The notes beneath the pieces are model-generated. The model saw only the letters and a program-made list of their open reading frames with translations. It did no database searches and was not told where the DNA came from. The position numbers were made by a program, and so were the translations under genes. From a virus: a DNA stretch of 23,125 bases. Positions 1-7,411 of this stretch are shown here, one piece after another. The stretch is taken from IMG/VR virus record IMGVR_UViG_3300048771_000189, positions 1 to 23,125 of that record; one strand, 5' to 3'. Position 1 is the first letter of the stretch. Each line of letters starts with the position of its first letter.

Positions 1-524
1 GAGAGGCTCACGTCTGGCGGGGTTATGTAAGTAAGTGTGCCACCTAGAATCGTGTAGTCAATGCCTTGCTCCTGCGGCTGTCGGGCGAGCCGGAGCTGCA
101 CGGATGCTGGATCGAAGGGAACCGGGGAAATGGTGAAGACGGTATTTACTCCGTCGATAACTCCTTGCACATCAATGTACTGCCACGACTTCTGAAGGTT
201 GCCCTGGATGTCCGTGATCATCTTTGCCGTGATGCCAAGGATCATCCGGTAGGTCTTTCCTGGCGTGTTCTTCGTGGATGCGACGGTGCCTTCCTGGCCA
301 CGCTCCACCGTGAGAGTATTTCCGCTAACCGCCGTCACGCGGACGATCTCCACATTCGGGTCGTCGGAGGGGTCGGCAAAGTCCGTGATGTTCCAATAGA
401 CCAGATTGAACGGCGCGCTCGGCAATGATGAACCGCCCGCGCTCAACACGATGGACGTAGCGGATTCGTCATAGCCCTGGCTGACGAGGAGCTTTATGAA
501 ATTCGCTACGGCATCTAATGTCAT
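1..524 (-). CDS. Phage virion-type protein, 3' part beyond the window
   Basis: An uninterrupted minus-strand reading frame starts at an ATG at 524 and is still open at position 1, so at least 174 residues are visible and the C terminus is missing. The start lies 7 bases after the portal stop codon, which suggests one transcript. The protein begins MTLDAVANFIKLLVSQGYDE and contains a stretch near residues 60-82 reading EIVRVTAVSGNTLTVERGQEGT. Short beta-rich segments of this type are common in phage structural and tail-associated proteins. Its place after the portal also suggests a virion role. I do not recognise an exact family and do not assign a head or tail function. Confidence 0.8.
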   Translation of the reverse strand, partial: MTLDAVANFIKLLVSQGYDESATSIVLSAGGSSLPSAPFNLVYWNITDFADPSDDPNVEIVRVTAVSGNTLTVERGQEGTVASTKNTPGKTYRMILGITAKMITDIQGNLQKSWQYIDVQGVIDGVNTVFTISPVPFDPASVQLRLARQPQEQGIDYTILGGTLTYITPPDVSL

Positions 525-531
525 GCGGACG

Positions 532-2844
532 CTAGTTGATGCTCACGTCTTCGGGACGCGCTACGCAGTAACAGTTCGGGTGCAAAGGCGGCGTGCCAAC
601 GTCGCCGTAGCTTGCGGTCATTGTTGCATCGTCCGCTGTGAGCGTCGCGCCGCTGTCGAGGAAGTTGCTGTCGATGGAAATGACCGTGCCGTCGAGCGCC
701 TTACAGAATGGGCATGGTTCGCCGGATGCCGTGTACCATTTGATTGTCTTTACGACGCCTGACTGTTTCCACGTCTCCTTGAGCGATGCGTTCGTTGTCC
801 GGAACGCCTCGGTCTTCGCGATGCGCTCGGCCCCGTAGTCGTCCGCCGCGCCGTACACTTCGCCTACCGCGCTCGTGATGTCGGCAAGGCTATCGCCTTT
901 CGAAAGGCCCTCGTTGATCGCCTTCTCAAGCTGCGACAGCACCGTGTTCTGGTAGCTGTCGGACATCTTGGCGATGGACTCGTGCAATGCCTTCGCCGCA
1001 TTCTCGTCCGAGATCGGATTGAGGTCGGTAATGCCAAGCTCTGACGCCGCTGCTTTGCCCTCCGACTCGTAGAGCGATTCCATGATCGGTGTCATGGCGT
1101 CTACCGTGATGCCGATCCATTTCTCAATATCAAAAAGCTTCGTGGGGTCTATGGCCTTCTCGATGACGGATGGGAGTTTGTCGGTCACTTCCTTGTACTG
1201 CTCGGCGTTGATGCGGCGGATCGATTCTGCGATCTCGCGTTCGGCTTCGGTCGTGCGCTCCGTCGCCGCCTTCCATGCAACCTCGTCCTGGGCCTTTGTG
1301 GAGAACTTCTTGGTCGGGTGGTCGAGTGCATCCTTGACGGCTTTTGCGACTTTCTCGGCGAGATCTTCGGACATCTTCGTCCGAATCTTTGCGCGCTTCT
1401 GAAGCTTTGTCCGAGCGGGCCGGAACGCTACACGCTGGCCGTTGGCCGCCTTCTGGATGCGCTGCAATGACTTCCCGCTGCGGTTTGCCTCCGGGGTAAC
1501 GTCGCCGTCGCCCGTTGGCTCCCCCGTCGGCTCCATAGCGGTCGGGTGCATGAGCTGATCTCCGCCGTCCACCGGACCTAAGCCCATGAACTCATCGCGG
1601 GCCTCGTTTATCGTGAGCACCGGCTGACTGCCGACGGATGCCTGCATCTCGGTCGTCCTGGCGGCGCGGTCTTCCGGTACTGGGTCGATGAATGTGATGT
1701 ATAGGTCGTCACCATAACGCGGGACAAGCTTCTCGTTCAAGAAGCTGCAAATAAGGATCATGCGCGGCTTGATGACGCGCTTTGAGAACACGTAGTCTGC
1801 CGTCTCGGCGGTCGCGCGGTTCGTGTCTGACTCCGCCGTGCCAAGGATCGTCTTGCTGACGCCGAACATGGCAAGGATGCGGTCGCGGGAATCGAGCGAG
1901 AGGTTGCGGAAGTCCATGTCCTTCGGGTTCGAACCGATGCCCGTCCACTTCACGCCCTTTGGGAGGACCAAGATGCTGTTCATGTTGTCCACGCCGACGT
2001 GCGTAGACTCGAAGCCGATCTTCAGAGAATCAACCTGCGTCTCGGATACGAACTCGGTCTCAAGCACTCCCGCCGGTCGTGCGCCGTTCTGGAAGAATTT
2101 GCGGTTGAACTCCTGGGCATAGTTGTCGTTGTCGATGTAGTCCGCTGCGGCCTGTACGACTCCGAGGCCGGTGAACGGGTCTGACGGGTCGGGCAAACGG
2201 AAGTGGAGTATTTGATAGGGTTCGAACTTGATGGTTTTCGTCTCAAGCTTCAGCTCGTAGCCTTTGACCTGGAACGGGAAGGATGACGTGTCGATGACCG
2301 TCTTCATGAGCGACGGGTCGAGCGGATAGATCGCGGTCGGCTCGTCGAGCTCGTTCTTCACGCCGTCGAGATACCAATAGGCATTGCCCGTGAGGTCGAG
2401 ATGCGCAGAGAGCATGTACTTCAGTTCCGGGCCGGTCATGTCCGGGTTTACGCCGTCCAAAAGATTGAGCAGGTCGTGGTCGGTCTGTTCCTCGTCGTTC
2501 TTGCCATCAACCTTGAAGAGACGCCAGTCGATGTTCATGATGTCGCGGGCGATCGCGTTCACGGATGCGTATACAAAGCCCCGGTTGTTTGCCATCGCCT
2601 TGCCGGCATCGATGCCGCTCGAACTGCCCGGACGATTGATCGCCATCGGGTTCGAGTCGCTGCCGAACTCGCCGAACTTCCCGCCAACGGCTTTGCGGAT
2701 GCCGTAGATGTCGAACGTGATGTTCTGACCCTGCGAGTAGAGCTCGGGGTCGATACGGGAGATGAGCTTGCGAAGCTGACGCGCGGGCCAGCTCGGTTTA
2801 TTTTTGGCAGTGAGGGAGGTTGGGATAAAGCGGTTTTGAGGCAT
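532..2844 (-). CDS. Portal protein fused to Mu gpF-like head morphogenesis domain
   Basis: This 770-aa protein has two parts. Residues about 80-430 look like an HK97/SPP1-type portal protein, the dodecameric ring at the packaging vertex: NNRGFVYASVNAIARDI, HFRLPDP, a FGVSKTILG segment and an ETADYVFSKR helix near 347-356. Residues about 540-762 resemble the Mu gpF/SPP1 gp7 minor head protein, ending in the family's cysteine-rich signature: GEPCPFCKALDGT (708-720) and PPLHPNCYC (752-760). A Pro/Gly/Asp-rich linker lies near 435-455, followed by a basic, helical segment. Portal-MuF fusions are known in other phages. No Shine-Dalgarno sequence precedes the ATG, and the stop of the upstream gene is 4 bases away, so translation may be coupled. 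The link to packaging is supported by the terminase genes upstream. Confidence 0.93.
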   Translation of the reverse strand: MPQNRFIPTSLTAKNKPSWPARQLRKLISRIDPELYSQGQNITFDIYGIRKAVGGKFGEFGSDSNPMAINRPGSSSGIDAGKAMANNRGFVYASVNAIARDIMNIDWRLFKVDGKNDEEQTDHDLLNLLDGVNPDMTGPELKYMLSAHLDLTGNAYWYLDGVKNELDEPTAIYPLDPSLMKTVIDTSSFPFQVKGYELKLETKTIKFEPYQILHFRLPDPSDPFTGLGVVQAAADYIDNDNYAQEFNRKFFQNGARPAGVLETEFVSETQVDSLKIGFESTHVGVDNMNSILVLPKGVKWTGIGSNPKDMDFRNLSLDSRDRILAMFGVSKTILGTAESDTNRATAETADYVFSKRVIKPRMILICSFLNEKLVPRYGDDLYITFIDPVPEDRAARTTEMQASVGSQPVLTINEARDEFMGLGPVDGGDQLMHPTAMEPTGEPTGDGDVTPEANRSGKSLQRIQKAANGQRVAFRPARTKLQKRAKIRTKMSEDLAEKVAKAVKDALDHPTKKFSTKAQDEVAWKAATERTTEAEREIAESIRRINAEQYKEVTDKLPSVIEKAIDPTKLFDIEKWIGITVDAMTPIMESLYESEGKAAASELGITDLNPISDENAAKALHESIAKMSDSYQNTVLSQLEKAINEGLSKGDSLADITSAVGEVYGAADDYGAERIAKTEAFRTTNASLKETWKQSGVVKTIKWYTASGEPCPFCKALDGTVISIDSNFLDSGATLTADDATMTASYGDVGTPPLHPNCYCVARPEDVSIN

Positions 2845-2847
2845 TCG

Positions 2848-3267
2848 TTAGACAGCGATAATGTTTCCCTCAGTGATGCGGAACGAGTGAGCCTTGGCAA
2901 TGTCGTGCGCCGAGTATGGACATGCGATCGGCTCTGCAATCGTAAGCGGGCGCTTCGATGAGATGTGCTGGGCAAGACTCGTCATGATCGGCAGGCCGCA
3001 GAACGGGCAACTGATGACGATGGTGTAAACGATCCGCTCGGTTATCGTGTACGGCTTTCCAGTCAGCTTCCAAATAAGGCGTTTGAAGAACGCTGTCGGT
3101 GGATCATCTGCTTTCACAACGAGATTCGCTCTGAAATAGAAATCACCCGCTTGCATTACGGGCTTGGTAGGGTCCGGCGAAAGCGCGTCTTCAAGGAACA
3201 ACGTCTCCGCTTCCGTGACGCTGGCTTTATCAATCTCTCGCGCCTGTGTGGCCTTGAGTTCTTGCAT
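2848..3267 (-). CDS. Small zinc-ribbon-like phage protein upstream of portal
   Basis: The gene encodes 139 aa and ends 3 bases before the portal start, so the two are probably co-transcribed. Residues 87-90 form a CPFC knuckle, and C116, H121 and H127 (CPYSAHDIAKAH) could supply further ligands, suggesting a metal-binding C-terminal half. The N-terminal 40 residues are acidic and probably flexible. A hydrophobic stretch, ERIVYTIVIS (77-86), precedes the knuckle but is too short and polar for a convincing membrane helix. The leader contains no Shine-Dalgarno sequence. The function is unknown. The location suggests a role in head assembly or packaging, but this is inference from position only. 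Confidence 0.8.
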   Translation of the reverse strand: MQELKATQAREIDKASVTEAETLFLEDALSPDPTKPVMQAGDFYFRANLVVKADDPPTAFFKRLIWKLTGKPYTITERIVYTIVISCPFCGLPIMTSLAQHISSKRPLTIAEPIACPYSAHDIAKAHSFRITEGNIIAV

Positions 3268-3329
3268 GTGGTGGGATTACTCAAACTCTAGCAAACCAGT
3301 CACTTTCGGCAAGGGGATAACTTAAACAG

Positions 3330-3371
3330 TTGACAGTGTGACGACAGTGCTGAGACACTGTGACTGCACTG
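3330..3371. promoter_or_regulatory. Four-half-site operator array overlapping a TTGACA box
   Basis: The divergent gap between the minus-strand gene at 3267 and the plus-strand gene at 3394 holds ACAGTG at 3333-3338, ACAGTG at 3344-3349, CACTGT at 3356-3361 and CACTGC at 3367-3372. Centre spacings are about 11, 12 and 11 bases, so all four lie on one DNA face. The inner pair is a perfect 6-bp inverted repeat and the outer pair an almost perfect one. A consensus TTGACA on the plus strand (3330-3335) overlaps the first half-site; no good -10 hexamer lies 17 bases downstream. This is the typical layout of a cooperative dimer-of-dimers repressor site. The binding protein is not identified. Confidence 0.6.
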
Positions 3372-3393
3372 CGAACCTTAGAAAGAGGACAAT

Positions 3394-3603
3394 ATGCGTT
3401 GGATCCATAAAGAGCGGGTAAAAGGGAGCAAGACAGATGAGCTGCGGCTCGGGGTCGCGTCCTGGGATAGCGGCGATGGCAAGGCAAAGTCGATCAAATA
3501 CACCTGGTTCGACAAGCTCAACCGGGCGGCACGCGGCGGTGAGATACCCGTCGATGCGTTGCCGCAGATGCTCGCCTTCGCCAAGCGGGAAGGTTATCTC
3601 TAA
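3394..3603 (+). CDS. Small basic protein, first plus-strand accessory gene
   Basis: The gene encodes 69 aa and starts at an ATG preceded by AGAAAGAGGA with a short spacer, a usable Shine-Dalgarno sequence. The protein contains GVASWDSGDGKAKSIKYTW and ends AFAKREGYL. Charged residues are dense and no membrane segment is seen. It sits behind the operator array at 3330-3371, so a repressor probably controls it. Its TAA (3601-3603) overlaps the stop codon of a converging minus-strand frame. No family is recognised; it could be a small DNA-binding or regulatory protein, but nothing in the sequence proves that. Confidence 0.65.
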   Translation: MRWIHKERVKGSKTDELRLGVASWDSGDGKAKSIKYTWFDKLNRAARGGEIPVDALPQMLAFAKREGYL

Positions 3604-3824
3604 AGCAGCCATTGCATGGTATTCTGTGGCCACGTCCATTCCGGACGGAGATATAGTCCAAGGGGGTCGTGAGGACTCGCGCCGACCACGACCAGCGCGC
3701 CGATCTTGTTGGAATCGCCAACGAGAAGCGATGTTTGAACTGCGTTGATTTCCGTTTTTCGTTGGTAACGCAGTGCAAGAGAAGACTCGACCCCCACTGA
3801 CTTCCCCAGCAAAATTGCCGCCAC
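3600..3824 (-). CDS. Possible small hypothetical protein filling the 3.6-3.8 kb gap
   Basis: This frame gives 74 aa from a GTG at 3824 (SVGVESSLALRYQRKTEINA early on; LGLYLRPEWTWPQNTMQWLL at the C terminus). The composition and the G/C-rich third positions look like real protein, and its stop overlaps the converging neighbour's stop by 2 bases, as expected in a compact genome. It would otherwise leave about 290 bases empty. The 5' end is uncertain: the frame is open for 8 more codons upstream, to a TAA, with no ATG and no clear Shine-Dalgarno sequence. A TTGTGG-N18-TGTAAG pair further upstream could be its promoter. No family is recognised. Confidence 0.45.
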   Translation of the reverse strand: MAAILLGKSVGVESSLALRYQRKTEINAVQTSLLVGDSNKIGALVVVGASPHDPLGLYLRPEWTWPQNTMQWLL

Positions 3825-3884
3825 CGTAAACGATTGAAATGAAGTAACTTACAGTTTCGTCTTTTATTTGCCCACAACCTATGG

Positions 3885-3890
3885 TGTAAT
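3885..3890 (+). promoter_or_regulatory. -10-like TGTAAT for the GIY-YIG gene
   Basis: TGTAAT lies about 45 bases before the proposed TTG start and is preceded by TGG, which approximates an extended -10. No convincing -35 element is seen. It is one of several similar boxes before plus-strand genes in this window. Confidence 0.35.
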
Positions 3891-3935
3891 TGGACATACC
3901 CGAGCCTATTAGTGGGCTCCAGAAGGAGAAGTCCA

Positions 3936-4349
3936 TTGCCCCTCACCAGTCTCATCTCAGCCCGTATCCCGCCAGTGACTCAGGGAATCAAGTTCTGCGA
4001 TCGACTCTTTACGGAACCCACCCGTCTGTCGTCGGCGCTCATTCCACCGGTGTCCGGGATTTACGCGATCCTCGTGCCGGATGCCGGCTGCTCACCGCGC
4101 CAGTTCCGCCCGGTCTACTTCGGCGAATCGAGCAACTTGAACGGCCGCGTCAGCACATCGCATGAAAAGTACAACGATTGGGTCCGTGCTGCAGCGGGCA
4201 GTCAGTTGTACCTGGCGCACCACGCGACGATCTTGATGAACGATCAGCAGCGGCGCGATGCCGAGTGCGAGCTTATCAATCACTATCGACCAGAGTGCAA
4301 CGATCGCATCAACACGCCGCCTCTACTGAAGTCGCTCTACGGGGTCTAA
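3936..4349 (+). CDS. GIY-YIG nuclease-like protein
   Basis: The gene encodes 137 aa from a TTG at 3936, chosen because AGAAGGAGAA lies 5-8 bases upstream; a GTG at 3912 is in frame but lies ahead of that site. The core matches the GIY-YIG fold in order: GIY at 41-43, YFG at 61-63 in place of YIG, R71 and H76 in LNGRVSTSH, E110/E112 and N122 in ECELINHYRPECN. In this superfamily the tyrosines, arginine and glutamate form the active site, so the protein may be catalytic. The N-terminal 40 residues are family-unlike. It is a lone plus-strand gene converging on the large terminase, as expected for a homing endonuclease or an anti-competitor nuclease. I infer nuclease activity and do not know the target. 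Confidence 0.75.
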   Translation: MPLTSLISARIPPVTQGIKFCDRLFTEPTRLSSALIPPVSGIYAILVPDAGCSPRQFRPVYFGESSNLNGRVSTSHEKYNDWVRAAAGSQLYLAHHATILMNDQQRRDAECELINHYRPECNDRINTPPLLKSLYGV

Positions 4350-4353
4350 AGGC

Positions 4354-5796
4354 CTACATCTCGATCCAGTGGATCTTCGGCAGTTCGAGGCCCTGGTTCG
4401 CAAGCCCCTGTAGCAGGTATACGAGCGCGTCGTTCAAGTCGTCGTGCGACTCCACCCCAAGGTTGAATATCTGGCCTAGCAGCTCCTCGCATCCGCTGCG
4501 GGGGAAGAGCACCGTGCCGTTCTTGATGTACGGCGCGACAACCTGCAACCGAGCCCGCTTGTCGCCCTGCGGCTTCATCGGCACGACGGGGATCATCATG
4601 CGCTCCATCTCCTGGATGGCCGCCTTCTGATACGCCACGTCCTCCACGAAAAAGATATTTGCGCCCTTGAGCTCGCCCGGAATGCTCCTCACTTTTTGCA
4701 GGAAGTTGTGGAACGTAACGTGTTCGTTGTAGGGGTTCTGGTTGATATAGATCTTTGGTGAACCGTCCACGTAGTAGACCTCGCCGCTCGCAATGGCCGT
4801 GAAGTCGGCATTCTCCTTCTGTGAAATGGCAAGGTCGATGCCGTGGCCTTTGATCGCCGCGAGCTGGCCCGTCGGCTTCTCATCGTAGTAGTGGATGTCC
4901 TCCGGCGTGATGATCTGGTCTTCTTCGGGGACGATCTTCAAAAGCATCTCGCGCTGCCATGGGATCGCACCCATGTCGCGTTCCCGGTCCTTGAGCGATT
5001 GTGCGGTGGGATACATCGCGGGCCATGTACATACGCCCTTGTCCGTGATGAGCGGAAATTCAAGGCATTTGAAGCCGGTTCCTGGCGCCTTTAGGCGAGA
5101 CAGTAACGCGTCCATATGCAGCAAATTGCCGATGACTACGAGCTTTCCCTTGCGGGCGTCGAGTCCAGGCATGACCTCCGAATGCAGCCAACGGTCGGTC
5201 TTATCGCGGTTCTCTTTCGTGCGCACCCATTCGCCGTCCTCGGGGTCGTCTACGACCACAAGCTTCGGTCTGTGCTGGAGATGGCGGAGTCCGCGCACCT
5301 TCTGGCCGCGTGATCGCGCAAGGATGCGGACGCCGTTCGAGAGCACGATGTTCTGCTTCTGCCATTCCTCGCCTTCACCTTTGAGCGCAAAGTCCTCGAT
5401 CACCTTCCCGGTGATCTCGCCGTAGTCCTGCTTGATGAGGCTGTTCGTCTCAAGCTCATGCTTGATGGCGGATATGTTGAGCGTTGCCTGGCGGGAAGAA
5501 TCGGCGATGAGGATGATAAACGGGTATTTGTCGGGATATTCGAGTGCAGCCCACAAGGGAAGGGCCAAGCTTCCGAACGTGCTCTTACCCGATCCGCGAA
5601 AGCCGATGATGAGCAGGCGGCGGAGTTCTTCAGTCTCTAGCGCGCGGATAAGTTCCGGATGGAATGCGGCGGGAGGATCGGTGAAATAGCCGGTGAGGTA
5701 TACCAGCGAAAAACCGAGCAGGTGTTGCCTGGTCGTCTTACGAGCTTCGAACGTGTCGAAGGGGTCAAGCTGCTGGAGCGTCTTGGTGCTGGACAT
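4354..5796 (-). CDS. terL: Terminase large subunit
   Basis: This 480-aa protein is the ATP-driven packaging motor and genome-cutting nuclease. The ATPase half shows Walker A GFRGSGKS (65-72), Walker B PKLVVVDDPED (177-187) and a coupling-type motif VIGNLLH (221-227). The nuclease half shows the three expected acidic clusters of the RNase H-like fold: GIDLAIS with D321, FFVED with D386, and HDDLNDA with D453/D456. Length is normal for the family. The ATG overlaps the end of the small-terminase gene by 32 bases, and GGAGG lies immediately before it, so translation is probably coupled. It acts at the portal during head filling. Confidence in the family is high. Confidence 0.96.
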   Translation of the reverse strand: MSSTKTLQQLDPFDTFEARKTTRQHLLGFSLVYLTGYFTDPPAAFHPELIRALETEELRRLLIIGFRGSGKSTFGSLALPLWAALEYPDKYPFIILIADSSRQATLNISAIKHELETNSLIKQDYGEITGKVIEDFALKGEGEEWQKQNIVLSNGVRILARSRGQKVRGLRHLQHRPKLVVVDDPEDGEWVRTKENRDKTDRWLHSEVMPGLDARKGKLVVIGNLLHMDALLSRLKAPGTGFKCLEFPLITDKGVCTWPAMYPTAQSLKDRERDMGAIPWQREMLLKIVPEEDQIITPEDIHYYDEKPTGQLAAIKGHGIDLAISQKENADFTAIASGEVYYVDGSPKIYINQNPYNEHVTFHNFLQKVRSIPGELKGANIFFVEDVAYQKAAIQEMERMMIPVVPMKPQGDKRARLQVVAPYIKNGTVLFPRSGCEELLGQIFNLGVESHDDLNDALVYLLQGLANQGLELPKIHWIEM

Positions 5797-6298
5797 CCTC
5801 CATGGGGGCTTCGATCTGAGCGGGTGCTATCAGTCCCCAGCTCTCGAAGACGGCGATGATGGCTTGCTTTTTATCTTCCGGAAGCGGGGTATTGCGGATG
5901 GTGGCGTCGATCGTGCCGAGCTTGCGTTCGAACACGCCGGCATCGAACAGCTTCTCGAACACGGCGTTGTATGCTTCGCGCACCTCGCGCAACGCTGCGG
6001 CGCGGTCCCGACCCGCTTCGCTCTTGTCGTTGGCGATCTCCCAGCCCACGCGGGCGATCTCGGCCATTGCGTCCTGGAACGATGAGAGCGCCATGTTGAG
6101 CGTCCAGGTGTCGGCCCGCTTCGCTCGTTCAGTATGGATAGCCTTGAGAAGCGAGCCGATGTAATGGCGGTCGAGTGGCAAGCCGTCCTGCTCAAGCCGC
6201 TTGCGTATGCCCTCGGCGCTGATATGCGGGTGCTGCACTATGAGGCTGCGGACGCGCTCACGATGGTAATGCTTAGTTTTAGTGGACAGAGGTGGCAT
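5765..6298 (-). CDS. terS: Probable terminase small subunit
   Basis: The gene encodes 177 aa from an ATG at 6298. It starts MPPLSTKTKHYHRERVRSLI, followed by a helix-turn-helix-like region up to about residue 58 (HISAEGIRKRLEQDGLPLDR is part of it), then long helices that could form an oligomer core, and a short acidic tail. Small terminases recognise phage DNA and load it on the large subunit. The position directly upstream of terL, with a 32-base overlap, supports the call, though sequence identity alone would not. The frame stays open upstream past 6700, but that part runs through the divergent promoter and an opposite-strand gene. No good Shine-Dalgarno sequence precedes the ATG. Confidence 0.8.
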   Translation of the reverse strand: MPPLSTKTKHYHRERVRSLIVQHPHISAEGIRKRLEQDGLPLDRHYIGSLLKAIHTERAKRADTWTLNMALSSFQDAMAEIARVGWEIANDKSEAGRDRAAALREVREAYNAVFEKLFDAGVFERKLGTIDATIRNTPLPEDKKQAIIAVFESWGLIAPAQIEAPMEDVQHQDAPAA

Positions 6299-6346
6299 GG
6301 TGCCGATGGGAGGTTTCCCTAATCCTACCCCGACGTTTAATCCTTG

Positions 6347-6352
6347 TACAAT
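6347..6352 (+). promoter_or_regulatory. TACAAT box before the zinc-finger/HhH pair
   Basis: TACAAT lies 24 bases upstream of the ATG at 6376 and is embedded in GTACAATTGCT, an 11-base word that recurs exactly around the box at 10915. It differs from the sigma-70 -10 consensus at one position. No matching -35 is visible. Confidence 0.5.
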
Positions 6353-6375
6353 TGCTCCACCCGGGAGGACTGGTG

Positions 6376-6819
6376 ATGGTTTGTCACGTGTGCGGCGATG
6401 CCGCAAGCGCGCAGTGTTGGGATTGTGAGCGATACGTTTGCAACACCCACAACTGGTCCGGGGGACAATGCTCCGCGTGTAGAGAAAGTCTAAACCGGCG
6501 AGTGGAGTACAGACAGAGTGAGGAACAAAGGAAAATAGAAGAAAGCAAGTGCGAATTTTGTGGCGCTGCTGATAAGGTCCATCTGAAATGTGCGGTCTGT
6601 GGGAAGTTCTTTTGCAATAGATGCGGCACGATAACGGTACTGCTCGGTAGGCACCGGGAAGGTGGTTCCAACGACGGACATAGTTGGATACGATGCAATG
6701 CCCATCCCCAAAAGAAGGTCTTTTGTCCCTATCCGCTTTTGTGGCTTTTTTCCTTCGGTTGGCCAAGTACTGATCCCGATCAGTTTGAGAAGCCGGATAA
6801 GTCTTGGAATCGTGATTAA
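6376..6819 (+). CDS. Cysteine-rich double zinc-binding protein
   Basis: The gene encodes 147 aa. The start at 6376 is chosen for GGGAGGA six bases upstream; an adjacent GTG at 6373 is possible. Two similar modules of Cys/His ligands are seen: C3, C6, C14, C17, C22, H25, C32, C35, and then C59, C62, C72, C75, C80, C83, with H93, H102, C107, H110 and C117 following. The spacing resembles B-box or AN1-type cross-braced zinc fingers. A hydrophobic patch, PLLWLFSFGWP (120-130), follows and might touch a membrane or a partner. It is the first gene of a plus-strand pair. Such fingers usually bind proteins or nucleic acid; the actual role is unknown. Confidence 0.75.
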   Translation: MVCHVCGDAASAQCWDCERYVCNTHNWSGGQCSACRESLNRRVEYRQSEEQRKIEESKCEFCGAADKVHLKCAVCGKFFCNRCGTITVLLGRHREGGSNDGHSWIRCNAHPQKKVFCPYPLLWLFSFGWPSTDPDQFEKPDKSWNRD

Positions 6820-6846
6820 TTTAGGAGTTTTCAGGAGAATTGCGCG

Positions 6847-7401
6847 ATGGCCACGGCGAAGACACCCACTCGGCGAATACGTACCTTCCCGGGGTTCCAG
6901 CTTAGATTTCCGGTGACTGAGATCCAATTGTGGGCTGACAAGTTTTCCCAGTTCGATGACGACACGGCCGCGCTTGATGCGGGAAAGCAAATTTGCCTCG
7001 GCAACTATAGCTTGAAAAACCTGCTCGTTATTGTGGAGTGGAAGTCGAAACGTCGTGCACAGTTGCTCGGAGACAATACCCAGAGTGAGCGTGATGAGGC
7101 GTTACGAATAGCCGTGAGCGCGTCTGAGCCCCGAACGGCGTTCGGTGTGCTCATGGGGCTTGCGGGTGTCGATACGCCAATGGCATCGGCAATTCTCACG
7201 GCCATCGATCCTGATCGGTACACGATCATCGATTGGCGGGCACTTGATGCGCTTGGCAGACCGGATTGGAACGCCAGTCTAAAGCTATATCTTCGGTACT
7301 ATTTCCCTGAATGCGCACGGATCGCAACCGCGGCTGGCGTGAGCCTACGCACAGTGGATAAAGCGTTGTGGAGTTGGTCAAAAGTGAACTCATCGGAATA
7401 G
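6847..7401 (+). CDS. Helix-hairpin-helix-like protein of unknown function
   Basis: The gene encodes 184 aa and starts 27 bases after the zinc-finger gene, preceded by AGGAG-type sequence, so the two form one unit. Residues 101-136 hold the most recognisable part, LAGVDTPMASAILTAIDPDR followed by YTIIDWRALDALG. This has the GhG-type hairpin and the conserved Asp of the helix-hairpin-helix DNA-glycosylase superfamily (HhH-GPD), although lysine and active-site details cannot be confirmed. A basic segment, VEWKSKRRAQLL (63-74), precedes it. DNA binding or base-lesion recognition is a reasonable inference, not shown. The gene converges on the minus-strand nuclease-like gene with a 10-base gap. Confidence 0.75.
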   Translation: MATAKTPTRRIRTFPGFQLRFPVTEIQLWADKFSQFDDDTAALDAGKQICLGNYSLKNLLVIVEWKSKRRAQLLGDNTQSERDEALRIAVSASEPRTAFGVLMGLAGVDTPMASAILTAIDPDRYTIIDWRALDALGRPDWNASLKLYLRYYFPECARIATAAGVSLRTVDKALWSWSKVNSSE

Positions 7402-7411
7402 TGCCGCTACC

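Noticed and set aside
2401-2975. Frames on both strands around the portal N terminus
   Set aside because: They are shadows of the portal gene; frame and motifs of the portal are unambiguous.
3322-3936. 204-aa minus-strand frame across the moron region
   Set aside because: It runs through the operator array and antisense to the 69-aa gene, and its composition becomes unlikely after about 60 residues.
6299-6766. Extended N terminus of the terminase small subunit
   Set aside because: The extension overlaps the TACAAT box and lies antisense to the zinc-finger gene; the HTH-like sequence begins at the ATG at 6298.
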